Origin: Diphasiastrum complanatum
Lineage: Eukaryota > Streptophyta > Lycopodiopsida > Lycopodiales > Lycopodiaceae
Length of the DNA stretch: 60,000 nucleotides
Direction: 5' to 3'
NCBI GenBank assembly: GCA_029204225.1
Contig: CM055097.1
Span: forward strand, 13,957,221-14,017,220
The notes under the pieces were generated by a model that saw only the letters and a list, made by a program, of their open reading frames with translations, was not told the DNA's origin and did no database searches. This document shows, piece after piece, positions 11,659 through 23,204 of the stretch. The position numbers and the translations under genes are program-made. Within the stretch, counting starts at the first letter, position 1, and every line of letters begins with the position of its first letter.

Positions 11659-12278
11659 CTATATTGATTTGAACATGGATCTTGGTATAACTCCAAGGTT
11701 GGCTCTATGCTTGTTGAAGGAACTTTTGCTCAAAGGTTTGGTGAGCATATCTGCAATGCAAGATGATGTGTCGATGTGCTCCAATTTGATTTCACCTCCA
11801 ATGAGCTTCTCTCTCACGAAGTGATGTGCAACTTCGATATGCTTGCTCCTTGCATGGAATATTGGGTTGTTGGCAAGGGCTTGAGCTGAAATGTTGTCAC
11901 ACATGATCATAGGTATATTTTATTCCATAATTATCTTTAGCTCCACTAGTAACCTCTTGATCCAAAGCACTTCCTTTGTTGTTGTAGTGAGTGCCTTGTA
12001 CTCAGCTTCACATGATGAGAGTGATACAATATCTTGCTTTTTGGAAAGCCAACATAAATAAGAAGGATGACAATATCTTTATCACAAAACTTGACATATA
12101 AGGAAGGATCATAGTTACTAAGATTAAATCCTAGTGACTCAAGAAAGGTGTTAAGTCGAGAATACCATGACCTTGGAGCTTGTTTTAATCCATATAAACT
12201 TTTGAAGAGCAAGAAAACTTTTCCTTCATCATGGATGAACCCAATAGGTTGATCCATATAGATCTCTTCTTTCTTCAT
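11659..12278 (-). pseudogene. Copia RT fragment fused to RNase H
   Basis: From 12278 the frame gives EEIYMDQPIGF and LYGLKQAPRSWYSRL, typical copia RT motifs. It then breaks off before the YVDD region and continues in another frame as RNase H with MCDNISAQALANNP and HIEVAHHFVREKL (11910-11659). The RT C-terminal half is deleted, so no active polymerase can be made. It lies directly downstream of the gag remnant, where a normal element would have integrase and the RT N-terminus. Confidence 0.85.
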
Positions 12279-12289
12279 AAATAAGAATT

Positions 12290-12850
12290 CCTTGGAGAGT
12301 TTCTAGATTAGGTAACTCCTCCTTAATAGCAAAAGACTGAACAAGATTATCATAGTCATCTCTTAAGCCATTCAGTATGACTTGAACTAGCTCAACTTGG
12401 TTAATGGTAACACCAACACAGAAAAGCTCTCTATGTAAATCTTTAACTCTCAGAACATAGTTAGATGCACTCTCTTCACTTCTTTGGAAACTTTGGAAAA
12501 TCTGAATTCCTAAGAGTAAGTATTCTAGAAGTATTCTTTGCTTCATAGATGGTCTATAGTGCATCCCAAGCTTCTTTGGCTGTAGTGCAAGATCCTATCT
12601 CTCTCAAAATTTCATTAGATACATTCATCTTAATGAAATGTAGAGCCATTCTACCTCTCTTCTTATATTTAGGAATTTCAACCTATGCTTGAGGCTCCTC
12701 CTCAACACCAAGCACAATATCCATAACATCCTGGAGAATCAAAACAGACTCCATTCTTAACTTCCAAATTGAGTAATTAGAAGTGTTTAGTCTTTCACTG
12801 GCTTCTAGAAAATATCCTCCCATGACAAAATTTTCAGAATTTACACATGT
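12290..12850 (-). pseudogene. Copia gag (UBN2-type) remnant
   Basis: Gag of Ty1/copia type: LNTSNYSIWKLRMESVL near the start and VLRVKDLHREL / VQVILNGLRDDYDN in the middle, characteristic of the gag-polypeptide/UBN2 family. The ATG lies immediately at the inner edge of the 5' LTR, leaving no usual leader. There are frame breaks around 12680 and 12565. At about 12290 gag is joined directly to RT through an AGAAAGAAGAG stretch shared by both frames, suggesting deletion at microhomology. Confidence 0.82.
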
Positions 12851-13603
12851 GGGGAATGTCCACAAGAGTGACTGATCTTAATCAAGCTTTGTGATTGGCA
12901 CTATAACCTGATTCTAGATTGATCAACAAAATCTAGTTCATAAGAAATGGCTAATCCACAATCTAGCATGCTAATCAACATAATATAATAGCAATGAATC
13001 AAAGAATGAATAAAAAACAAGATTTCAATGTATGAGCATTAGCCTCAACACGAGTTAGAGAGAGAGAGCTAGAGAGATTACAAGCAATATTTGTTTAGAT
13101 CCAAAATGGCATGAGATAGCTACAAAACTTTGGTTCTTCATTATTGATTGTGTGGAGAGCTACACATATTTATGGAGATTGAGGTAGCTCGAGGTAGCCA
13201 TATCTATCCACTCCAAAATGACATCTAGAGTCTATGTGACATTTGTCACTTGTCATGCATGAAATTCTACCAACTTTTTACAAGTGTACTAGTTTTAACT
13301 AGAAATGTCCAAATCATCATGCATGTGTCCATTAAACTTTGTGCATGCCTTGCATGTCACTATGGATCACTTACAATTAATGCATGTGAGTTGCCACGAG
13401 TTTCTACAAGCATAATCATGCTAATTCTATGTCTACAAACTATATGCAAGTTGCATTTATCAAACTAGATAATACATAACCATGTAGCTCGAGTTCTATG
13501 TAGGCCAAACTTGGCATTTTTCATTAATGAGCTACATACTTTCATGGTACAATATTTGTAGCAAGCCAAGAAAATCAATATGGATTGTTTTTCAATTTTA
13601 ACA
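12823..13603 (-). repeat. Copia 5' LTR
   Basis: 781 bp, TG...CA termini, matches 10859-11641 with scattered substitutions and a few small indels; the target duplication GTCTC follows at 13604-13608. Confidence 0.88.
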
Positions 13604-13608
13604 GTCTC

Positions 13609-13761
13609 GACACGACAACATTTGACATCAGTCGTAAAAGTGTGTCCCTTTTGTTTTTAGATTTTATGAGCAGTCAGGTGACTTTCTTTTTGTTTATGTA
13701 CTAAAACATACTCAGCTGGTGAGGCCCTTTTGAATAAGAAGGTTCTTGATACTAAAGATCA
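13609..13761. other. Short spacer containing a 36-bp junction repeat
   Basis: Unassigned sequence after the copia insertion. Positions 13722-13757 are identical to 24683-24718 (36 bp, starting AGGCCCTTTTG), where that copy sits at the edge of a gag fragment. Confidence 0.6.
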
Positions 13762-14089
13762 AGCCTCTTAATGAAGAATACATGGTACAATATTCCTAAG
13801 AAAGATTAACCTAATGAAGGAACCTTTAAGACCAAACCCTTTACTGGACAGACGGACTTACACGTCTGTTGGACAACCTTACCACTCACGACGACCATTC
13901 TCTTCTGGAAGATCGATGTTCAATTCTCCTAAACCTGCAATGCTATGGCCGTTGTCAAAATGCAACACTCCCAAAGCTTCAAGCCTTGCAACCCCTTAAC
14001 GGAAGTCCCACAAATACACCCAACACTGCGTTTCGCCGTCAAAATGCAACACTCCCACGGGGCTTCAGCCTTCAACCAAAACTCCTAGG
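13762..14089 (+). repeat. Third copy of the CAD upstream segment
   Basis: About 328 bp matching 26003-26327 (upstream of the left CAD gene) and 58597-58921 (right CAD) with only a few substitutions and a 3-bp indel. It ends exactly where retroelement protease sequence starts and contributes the first part of a chimeric reading frame at 13869-15074. Confidence 0.88.
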
Positions 14090-15074
14090 GGCACTTGCGG
14101 CGTATCGTGAACATCTCATGGCGACTCCTGCGAGAGGATCAAAGTTATTGTACCTGAAAGGCTGTATTCAAGGCATGATCATTTACTTCATAGTAGACAT
14201 GAGGGCGTCACATAACTACTTGTCAGAAAAACTGACAAGGGAATTGGACATCCAATGTGAAGAAAATGTGACTCCTATTTGTGTGGAGCCCGCGAAAGGT
14301 ACAATGACCACTTGTAGATTGGCAACCAACTTACCAATCTCCCTGGGAACCTGGAAGAATCGACTAACGTTCACAATCTTGAAGATGGATGCCTTCGACG
14401 CTATTTTGGGATTAAGCTGGTTTAACGAACATGTGGTGGCCTTCTTGGGAAAAGGGGTTAACCTTGTGTTATTATACAATGGCAGGAGACCTTGTGTCGT
14501 CAGAGCTGTGCCAGGGGACCAACTAGAAAAGAACGACACAAATGAACCGGAGCCAACCATCCCTCCCAATCTCATTCACCTCTTTAATGAAGGACAACCA
14601 ACAGTGACAGACCAGCTGACACGGGAACAAATGGAGCCAACATTGCATGCAGTTTCCACATCAAAGGTGAATTCAAGTGCCGATGCAGAGCTCAAGGATC
14701 TCAACTTGTGTGACCAAGCGAAAGCTCACTTCTTTAATGAAGGACATCCAACTGACGCGAGGTCAAATGGAGGTCAAATGAAACCAGCTGACGCGAGGTC
14801 AAATGGAGCCAACATTGCCTGCAGCTTCTACATAAGAGGTGAATCTAAGTGCCGATGCAGAGCTCAAGGAGCTCAACCAGGGCGACCAAACGAAATATCT
14901 AGAGTCCTAGGGGACTCATCCAGACGTGCGACGAAAATGACATATCTGAGGCTTAAGGGAGCCGTAAGTACCTTTTTCTTTCATGTTAATAAAGTAAGTC
15001 GCATTTCTCATCGAGGAGTGAGCTTCAGTCTAATGTCTAAGTGCAGCAGCTTTACACAAGTTTTACATAATTGA
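14090..15074 (+). pseudogene. Gag-protease element: protease and 3' tail (first copy)
   Basis: Retropepsin-like domain followed by a lineage-specific tail. The active-site strand reads FIVDMRASHNYLS, so the usual DTG is DMR and catalysis is unlikely. The C-terminal ILGLSWF strand is present. The tail (14450-15074) has an internal duplication (DARSNG twice) and then meets the 3' UTR and LTR with no RT or integrase. The frame is open from the CAD-derived segment at 13869 to the stop at 15074, giving a chimeric 401-codon ORF. The domain is duplicated at 17740-18100 and occurs on the minus strand at 31.0-32.0 kb. Confidence 0.78.
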
Positions 15075-15279
15075 ACTAGATCCACACTTTTCCTGTGCTG
15101 GGTGCAAACACAATATCATTACTTCTCTTTACAATTGGTCTCCTTTGGCCGGTGAATCAAGCCCGTGCCCTTGTATATGTGAATAAAGTCTGGCCGGTGA
15201 ATTAAGCCCGTGCCATGAGTCTTAGGTTCTAGTTTGGCCCTGATGAGGACATCAGCTTTCTCAAACGAGGGGAGGAGGT
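15075..15279 (+). other. 3' UTR of the gag-protease element with purine tract
   Basis: Contains two direct copies of a GGCCGGTGAATCAAGCCCG-like segment (about 15149 and 15191) and ends in the purine-rich AAACGAGGGGAGGAGG, a plausible plus-strand primer next to the LTR. Confidence 0.6.
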
Positions 15280-16189
15280 TGTACAGCTGATTCGGGTGCA
15301 CCCAGCGTGCCCTGTAAGACTCAAAGGGTGACACTCTCTAAGGTCCCAGAGCAAGTTAGAACGTCAAAAACTGAGCCTCCCACCTGTGGTGAGCCAGTCA
15401 AGTAGTCGCAAGTCATGAGCTAGCTCTGGAGCTCAAGTCATGGCCTAGTTAGGAAAGCAAGTTGATTTGGCCGCCGGGACGACTCCCGTGACCCATGTCC
15501 GGGAGCCAGACTGATTCTGCCAGGCTTGCTAGGCTTAATCAGCAAAATAAAAACTAAGTCCTAAAAAGCGTGTTTACCAGAAAGCACTATGTTTCAAACA
15601 AGAGGGGGTGCGCCGAATCAGAACAGAACTATAAGGGGAGTCCGGCAGACAGAAACTTGGGCAGCTCAACCAGCGCCAGGAATCGAGTCGCCAGGTCTCA
15701 GCTCCCTCTACCAGCACGAGCCAAGCACAATGCCCAACACGTGTTGGTGGCCCCGAGACCGGTCAGTCTATGTATGAATGTAACCTCTTCCAAATCTAAT
15801 AAAGTTGATCCTTGGGGATGATTACCATTTCGGTTTCGCCTCTGGAACTGGTCCAAGTGGAAGGACCCTTACTACAACCTTTTTGCGTCGTTGGCGCCTA
15901 AGGGTCCCTATCATCGACATGGGGTCGCTATGCCAATTGGTTAGTTTGGCGACTACTATGCCTTGGGTTTCATGTGTGTCTTGTCTTTGCCTTTGGTTAC
16001 CTTTTGGAGATGGATTCTGAGTTGGCTTTCGGGTTGGTTGGGATTCTAGTTTTCTTAAGTCTGAATGGTCAAGCTTGTTACGTTTCTGAGTTGGCTTTTA
16101 CGTAAGTGCATGATGGATGAATGTTAGACTTAAGCGCGTGTTGGGTAAACCGCTCAAGTCCCAGCGCCCTTTGAGACGCCGGCGCAACA
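15280..16189 (+). repeat. LTR of the gag-protease element
   Basis: About 910 bp starting TGTACAGCTG after the purine tract and ending GGCGCAACA just before the primer-binding site. AATAAA at 15798-15803 may be the polyadenylation signal. It is homologous to 34214-35062 and, truncated, 30120-30782. It is the only LTR of this locus and separates a 3' half (protease-tail) from a 5' half (leader-gag-protease). Confidence 0.85.
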
Positions 16190-16191
16190 TG

Positions 16192-16202
16192 TGGTATCAG
16201 AG
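16192..16202 (+). other. Primer-binding site, tRNA-iMet type
   Basis: TGGTATCAGAG two bases after the LTR end: complementary to the 3' end of plant initiator tRNA-Met, which primes minus-strand DNA synthesis. Confidence 0.88.
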
Positions 16203-16570
16203 TCGACTAGCTGGTCAGCTACACAAGTCTCACACGGATGGCCACGTTTTGGGATTTGTCAGGACAACCGTTGCGCAAGGTGCTGCCCACAGTGTAAGCA
16301 CGGGTGCGTCCACGGTCGGGGTGGTCGGCAAAACGAGGGACTTGATGAGTCAAAGTGCTGCCCTCGAGGTGTAAGCATGGTCAATTCTCGCGGTTCGGGC
16401 CTGGCGCTGTCTGCATGTAGGACGGATGAGACAAAGTGCTGCCTAGGTAGGTGAAAGCACGGGCTGTACCTTGTGGGGTGCGGGGCGACACATTCGAACT
16501 GTATGGGGTAACCATTGATACAGAGATGCTGTTCGAATTTGAGAGTAAAGCACGGGTGGTTAGCTGCCGG
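16203..16570 (+). other. Element 5' leader with repeated motifs
   Basis: Three copies of a CAAAGTGCTGCC-like motif (near 16276, 16347 and 16431), each followed by a GTAAGCACGG- or GTGAAAGCACGG-like motif, at about 70-85 bp spacing. The minus-strand sister element carries the same series at about 33.75-34.15 kb. The leader is joined to the middle of gag at about 16566 at a shared TGCGGGAT/ATGCGGCA region, so the gag N-terminus is deleted. Confidence 0.65.
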
Positions 16571-17690
16571 TGCGGGATGCGGCAATACTTATCAAGCGCA
16601 ATGACGGCTATGCTTAGGGAGGTGAAGAAGGACAAATAAATAGAAAGGAAAGAATGGCAAACATCCTTGCGAACCATGAACCTTACTCAATTTAACCTTG
16701 CTAGAGAAATGAGAGACGGGCTAACACAGGTCGAAGCCAAGTTTGAAGAGTTGGAAGCAACTAGGGGGAATGCAGTGGCGCCTCCTCCACAGATACCAAG
16801 AGAACCACGAGCGCGAAACACGGAAGGCCTAAGGAAGACTAACAAAGTGAAAGCACGACCTACTTTCAAAGGAGAGCGTGACATTTGAGTTGTGGAAGAT
16901 TGGTTGTCTCACATGGACCATTACTTCCGTCTGATGAACACTCCCGAGGAAGAAAGAACTGAATTGGCATTAGCATATTTTGAGGGCTACACTACAAACT
17001 GGTACTGGATGGCAGGAATGCATTTTCAGACATGGGACGCATTCAAAGCCGCGTTACGAGAGGAGTTCATACCGAAGGATTCACACATGAGATTGAAGAC
17101 AGAATTATCGGGGCTCAAACAGAAAGGGTCATTGTGAGAGTATTTCAATAAATTCAAACAGAGTGTATGGGTTATTGAAGATATGTCCGAGGCGGACAAA
17201 ACTCATTACCTATTATCTGGAATGCAATCTTGGACCCGGCGTGCGATAGACAACTACATGCCCCATGATTTCAATTCAACTATTCGAGCGGCTGAAATGG
17301 TTTGTGATTATGAGAGCACATTGGCACCAGCTGCTCCCACCACCTCAACAAGAGTATTTAGTGGATCCAGACCGAGTTTGAGCTTCTTTTCAAGGGGGGG
17401 CTCAGCTTCAAATGGCAACCAAGCCTCGGGTAGCGTGAACAAATTTCCAACAAAAACAAGGTTTGGCAACCAAGGCAACAATGGAGGGAACCCAGAGAAG
17501 AAACAATGTTGGACCTTCAGCTAGTCACAGCAACAGCTCACCAACAGTGGGCAGTTCCATGCGCTGCTTCAACTGTCATCAGCAAGGTCACTCTTGGAGG
17601 TCATGCCCCAAACCATTGAACAATCAAATCATGGCTGCCATTGAAGGATTTGATAGGATGGAGAGAGAGGCATTTGAAAGAAGATGGTGA
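16571..17690 (+). pseudogene. Gag of the gag-protease element (N-terminally deleted)
   Basis: Ty3-type retrotransposon gag: coiled segment (LEATRGNAVAPPPQ), then capsid motifs FEGYTTNWYW and HFQTWDAFKAALREEF, then a single CCHC knuckle CFNCHQQGHSWRSC near 17560, intact here. It is interrupted by stops at about 16636, 16886 and 17135 and by a frameshift near 17500. Two of these stops are TGA where the sister element at 31-34 kb has CGA, as expected from decay of methylated CpG. Gag would assemble virus-like particles; this copy cannot do so unaided. Confidence 0.85.
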
Positions 17691-17739
17691 ACAAGATGAC
17701 GAAGAGGACCCAGTAACGGATTTGACGGAGTCTGCCTTA

Positions 17740-18100
17740 CAACAACAGATAGGGGCACTTGCGGCGTATCGTGAACATCTCATGGTGACTCCTGCGAGAG
17801 GATCAAAGTTATTGTATCTGAAAGGCTGTATTCAAGGCAGGATCATTTACTTCATAGTAGACCTGAGGGCGTCACATAACTACTTGTCAGAAAAACTGAC
17901 AAGGGAATTGGACATCCAATTTGAAGAAAATGTGACTCCTATTTGTGTGGAGACCGCGAAAGGTACAATGACCACTTGTAGATTGGCAACCAACTTACCA
18001 ATCTCCCTGGGAACCTGGAAGAATCGACTAACGTTCACAATCTTGAAGATGGATGCCTTCGACGCTATTTTGGGATTAAGCTGGTTTAACGAACATGTGA
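17740..18100 (+). pseudogene. Gag-protease element: protease (second copy, truncated)
   Basis: Repeats the sequence found from 14090: GALAAYREHLMVTPARG and FIVDLRASHNYLS, with the catalytic triplet DLR instead of DTG. It is cut at 18100, right after LSWFNEHV, and joined in frame to a copia integrase tail. With the copy at 14090 it shows that the locus is a partial tandem/permuted element. Confidence 0.82.
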
Positions 18101-18364
18101 AGAAGGATGATGCAACCTCCATCTTTGTAGGATATGGTGAGAATAGCAAAGGATATAGAGACTTCAATCCCATCACTAGCAAGGTGATAGTGAGTAGGGA
18201 TGTTATTTTTGATGAGGACATGCTTGTGATTTGGATGATAATGCTACTAATCATCTTGATGCCATGGATCATGCTAGGATGGAGGAGGAGCTTCCAAGTG
18301 AAGAAGAACTTGAGGATCACCATTGATTCAACAAACAAACTCAAACCTACACTCAAGGGTCCTC
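18101..18364 (+). pseudogene. Copia integrase C-terminal fragment
   Basis: In-frame continuation of the protease ORF reading SIFVGYGENSKGYRDFNP and IVSRDVIFDED, the GKGY-like C-terminal segment of Ty1/copia integrase. It is only about 85 codons long and is followed at once by Ty3 linker sequence, so it is a small chimeric insert. Confidence 0.78.
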
Positions 18365-20706
18365 GACCACCAATTTAGTGTTTGAACCATACCAGTCCAG
18401 TCACAAAAAAAGTGATGATGTTACATCTACTGATATCATAAACTGGAGTCACAGTTTAGCTACCATTGATTGTGTGAATGCCGATTACTATGCTCAACAT
18501 AAGGATGATTGTACTTCTCCAATCTCGATCGATCATGATCAATTACCTAATCTTGATACACCTATCATCAATATCAATCTTATTGATATTCTGCCACACA
18601 ATGATGAGTTACTAAATGTTGCATGGCTACCTACTAATGAATCAGAGGATTTATTCGTAGATGACGAGAATGTTTTATGAATTCAGAATTGCCCAGAAGA
18701 TTCGGACATTTGTGATATTCAGATTCTCAATTACATGGAGGCACTTCCACTTAGGGCCTATCCGCAACATGCTTCCAAGGTAGAACCGGTTGCCAAGGTA
18801 GCAATTGGAAAGCCTGATATAAAATTCTACCATGTCAAATGCCCAAACTATCCATGGGATCTCTGTGAGGAGGAGACCATCTTTCAAATTGATGACGAGA
18901 TCCTCCATGACATACCACCCATTCCTCATCCACACACCTCCCCACAACGGAAGCCTCAACCATGTGGCCATGCTATGAAAGAAAAGAAACCACTTCAAAT
19001 TCAGTCACCTGGTGATTTCACAACTGTTAAAAAAGTTCCCGCGAGTGCCTCTGTCCCTACGCCAACCACTGAATGTCCCCAATCACCATCTCGACAGGTA
19101 AAAGGTAAGGCCCCCCTCGAATCTCCAGCCCATGATGTACCTACATACTTTAAGGACTATACGATCAAGGATGTCACAGTCCAATTACCCCAAGCTCAAC
19201 GTGAGCCAAATGGTAATTCACCCTATGAAGACCCTGCACGAACTATCACCCTTTCTCTGAGTGAGCCAAATGAAACCAACAATATATTGTCCATGTCGTA
19301 GCTCATCTCAATCGTGAACAACACAGACAGCTTGAAAAGCTCTTGCGAAAATATAGACATGTCTTTGCATGGACCTATAAAGACATGAAAGACGTCTCAC
19401 CCCAGGTAGCTGTGCATCGTATTCCACTTCAACAATTGTGAGGCCAACTACTAGTCGTCCATACAAATGCAATCCAATCTATAAGGCCAGGATCAAAAAA
19501 GAATTACAACACCTCATAGATGCGGGATTTATCTATGAAATTGGGCATATTGAGAGGGTCTCCTCAATTGTCATCGTTCCCAAGAAAATTGGAAAACTCC
19601 GAATCTATGTCGACTTTAAGAAACTTACACCATCATCAAACATGATCATTTTCCATCACCTTTCAAAGAATCCATCTTAGAAAATCTAGCAGAAGATGAG
19701 GCTTACTCCTTCTTAGATGGCTTTAACAGATACAATATGATCCAAATTGCTGAAGAAGATCAACATAAAACCACTTTTGCCACAGAATGGGGAACCTTCT
19801 ACTGGAAAGTCATGCCTTTCGGTCTCTGCAATGCCCCTAGCAGCTTCCAACGTGTTATGCAAGCTGCCTTTTCTCAACAGATGGGCGATACCCTAGAGGT
19901 CTACTTGGACGATTTAGGTGCACATTCAGAAGAAACACGCCATCTGTCTATGCTCGATTTTTTTTTGATTTAATGTCAACGCTTCGGCATCTCCCTTAAT
20001 CCTGAAAAATGTCAGATCTGGGTAACACATGGTATTGTGTTAGGACATATTATTTTCCAAAATGGCATTGCCACTGACCCCGAAAAGATCCTTATCATTC
20101 AAAATCTACCGGAATTCACGTACGATACGTGAAGTTTACTCTTTCCTTGGCCACGCCAACTACTATCGGTGCTTTATTTTTGATTTCACTAACAAAGCAC
20201 ACTTAATCTATAAAGTAGTTGTAGTTCCCAAATGGACAGATGAACAACGCATCGCATTTAATCAACTCAAAGAAGCCCTTACCAATGCACCTATCCTCCG
20301 GACTCTTGATTATTCTAAGGAATTCCATGTGCATACCGATGCATCCAAGTATGCCATTGGAGCAGTGCTCACCCAATCGGGAGAATTCAAAAAGGACTAC
20401 CCAATCCGTTTTCTCAGTAGACAATTGATACCTACTGAAGTCAATTATACCACTACCAAACGTGAAGCCTTGGCAATGGTATATGCGGTTCAGAAGTTTC
20501 TCCATTATCTTTTGGAATAAGGTTTTGCATTCTGCACTGATCATCAAGCACTATTATATCTCATCAACAAGACTTGCACCACAGGCCGTATTACAAGATG
20601 GATCCTATTATTGCGAGAATTTGAGTTTAGGATCGTGGTTTTTAAGGGAATTCAACATTTTCTAGAAAATCATCTGTCTCGAATCCCTAACCTTTCCACC
20701 CCTGAT
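18365..20706 (+). pseudogene. Ty3 pol fragment: linker, RT, RNase H
   Basis: Begins with the protease-RT linker (18378-19301), then FAWTYKDMKD, RT with KLRIYVDFKKLT, WKVMPFGLCNAPSSFQRVM and YLDD (19737-19973), then RNase H with HVHTDASKYAIGAVL, TTKREALAMVYA and CTDHQALLYL. It carries frameshifts near 19440, 19680 and 19980 and a stop at 20518. It ends abruptly at 20706 after LSRIPNLSTPDH, where an LTR-like sequence starts, so integrase is missing. It is the same family as the fragment at 42967-44930, sharing the unusual stretch around 20100-20130. Confidence 0.86.
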
Positions 20707-20708
20707 CA

Positions 20709-21850
20709 TGTTGGAAATTAAGCCCATGTCTCCTTGGTGAATGACTAATTTCTATTTCAAGATTCTTCCTGCATGTTTATTGATCATTGATCTAGGGTCA
20801 GGTGAGAGCAACTTTGGTTTTACGTCTGCTCATCTGATACCTGCAGGAATCACAAACTTAGACAACCAATTTATTTGAAGAACGTCCACAACGGGCTTCC
20901 GACTGATCTCCAGCAAAGGGTAACCAATCCCATTATAATTTTAAGTTCAGATGTTAAGTTTAATAACCTGAAGTCATTGAAGACTTGGCCATCTTCAAGG
21001 ACCTCCACAAAACTTGCATTTAGAACAAATTTGCAGATTTACATTGTTTTCGAGACAGTCTGCAGAAATGAACTATGTTCGAGACAGCTTCGCAAAATGT
21101 TCGCAAAAGTTTTGCGACAGTCCAAAAGTTCAACTATATTAAACACCCTCAACTTTTTTGTGAAATGTTTGCGACAGTGTCGTGAAAGTTCAAGAGTTCA
21201 AATATTTTTAACACCTTCAACTTTGTTCGCGAAACGTTCACGAAGAGAGAGAAAATTCCCAAAGGTCATCTATTTTTTATGTTGAACTGTTTTAAAGACA
21301 CCTTCATCTTTTTAAGGACACCTTTGTCTTTTTTGAAGGAACCTTCGCCTTTTTCGCAAAATTTGGAAGAGAGAGAAAAATGCCGAAGTTCGTCTAAAAT
21401 AAACGAGGAACGTTCCCAGCCACTTTTCGAAATTTGCGAAGTGAGAGAAAACCACTTCACGTAAAATGCGAAGTGAAAGATTTTACGACGTCCTCGTCCG
21501 TGTCAATGATCCTGATTTGTTGACAGTATACACTATGTACAGTTGTCATAGAAGCCATATACTTTCAAGTACAATGGCTTACCTAATTAGGTGACAATCA
21601 TTTATTGTAGTTAATACATGGATGGAATCTATAAATAGATAATCCAAGCACAGGTTGTTGGTTGCTCCGTCCATGAGATGCATTATTTGAGCCTCCCAAT
21701 TACGCCGTCAATCTTGGTTGTAATTGCTATTTCTATTGTGCTTCAGTGTAATATAGTAGTAGTTTGCTTTTATCTGTGTACTACGTAGATGAATGCATGT
21801 TGTGATTGAATGCACTTTCATTTGCTGTTTGATCGCGCTTGTTTACTCAC
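20709..21850 (+). repeat. Probable copia LTR and leader
   Basis: Starts TGTTGGAAATTAAGCCC exactly where Ty3 pol is cut. It contains many TTCGC/GCGAA motifs (21050-21470) and a TATA box TATAAATAG at 21630-21638, and leads into copia coding sequence. The right boundary is not certain because no second LTR copy is visible in the window. Confidence 0.5.
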
Positions 21851-21899
21851 TCTGATCAGAACATGGACGTCTACAACTCCTCAGTTTCTGATCAGACGA

Positions 21900-23204
21900 C
21901 GGCTATCTTTGATGCCTGCGGAACTCGCGATATCATACTGCTCTTCCATTTATTTCAGAACTATACTTCACATTGAATCTGATTTCAGTAGTACTATTTT
22001 ATCATGCAGTCATGCAGTCTATTTTATCACTTTCATAGATGAGTACTCCAGATGGTCTACAGTCATATTCATTAAGCACAAATCTAAAGCCTTTGAATGT
22101 TTCAAGAGATTCAAGACCATGGCTGAGACACAAACATCTAGGAAAGTGAAGACACTTTGAACTGATGGTGGCAGCGAATGGCATCTCTGACGAGATGTCT
22201 AACTACATGGCTGAACATGGTATTAGAAAACAGTTCACCACTTCCTATTCACCTCAACAAAACGGGATTGTAGAATGGAAGAATCGAACTCTTCTCAACT
22301 CAGCCAGATCCATGCTACATCAAACACACCTACCTGCGAAGTTTTGGGAAGAAGCTACTACCACGGCCTGTTACATGCAGAACATATTCAACACCAAAGC
22401 CGTCAACAACAAAACTCCTTATGAAATTTGGCATGGTCACAAGCCTAGTGTCAGCCATTTAAAAATCTTTGGTTGTATATGTTTTGTTCACATTCCTAAA
22501 CAGCTTAGGAAGAAGCTGAATCATAGGTTGAATAAATGTATTTTCATTGGCTATCCTGATAAACATAAAGCTTATAAAGTTTATGATCCATCCACCAATG
22601 TAGTATTTGTCTCTAGGGAGGTAATATTTCAAGAACACACATACTATGATTTCAAACAACCATCGACAAACGATGCTATGTCATTTCATCCTATTTTACG
22701 TAGCATGGATTCTTCCAACATTGATGTTCCTTTTACAGAACATGCAGGTATAGCTATAGAAGCTGAGCAGCCAACATTACCTGTCGTCAGACCAGACCAA
22801 GCTAGATCGAACAAAAGAAATTCAAGAAGAAGCATCATCACATTCTAGTCAACCAAACGTCCGCAGATCCTCATGGACTCGGACAGTTCCTGAGAGGTAT
22901 GCACCTCAATCATTCTGGACTTCATCAGAAGAACCAGAGAGCCTAGCCGAAGCAATTAACTCCAAGGATGTTGTGAAGTGGCAAGAAGCTATGGAAAGTG
23001 AGTGCAACTCACTTTTGACGAATCAAACCTGGACACTGGTCAACTTCTCCACTCACAAGAGAGTTATCGACAACAAGTGGATCTTCAAGAAGAAGATCAA
23101 CTCTGATGGTTTTATTGCCAAATGGAAAGCACGGGTGATGGCTAAAGGATTCACTCAAGTCCAAGGAGTGGATTATCAAAAAAATTTCAGTTCTGTCGTC
23201 AAGA
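21900..23204 (+). pseudogene. Copia integrase and RT N-terminal part
   Basis: Integrase core is readable as FITFIDEYSRWS, then a frame break near 22160, then SYSPQQNGIVEWKNRT (the catalytic Glu region) and the C-terminal GYPDKHKAYKVYDP segment. After another frame break near 22845, RT begins with WQEAMESECNSLLTNQTW and WKARVMAKGFTQVQGVDY and stops at 23204, before the YVDD catalytic motif. Gag and protease are absent. The RT frame runs straight into the unrelated Ty3 extra-ORF fragment, giving the open chimeric frame 22973-24004. Confidence 0.85.

Larger units (their letters stand above)
10859..13603 (-). mobile_element. Nested, internally deleted Ty1/copia element with both LTRs
   Basis: Two LTRs of 783 and 781 bp (10859-11641 and 12823-13603) start TGACAAAATTT and end TTTTAACA. 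They flank about 1.2 kb of minus-strand copia coding remnants. A 5-bp target duplication GTCTC lies at 10854-10858 and 13604-13608. The purine tract next to the 3' LTR reads TTTTTAGGAGGAG on the minus strand. Most of gag-pol between gag and RT is deleted, so the element is non-autonomous. Confidence 0.92.

Noticed and set aside
15119-15334. 71-codon open frame antisense to the gag-protease element, conserved at 30728-30943.
   Set aside because: It overlaps the 3' UTR and LTR and contains the UTR's duplicated segment. Conservation simply follows from the DNA repeat.
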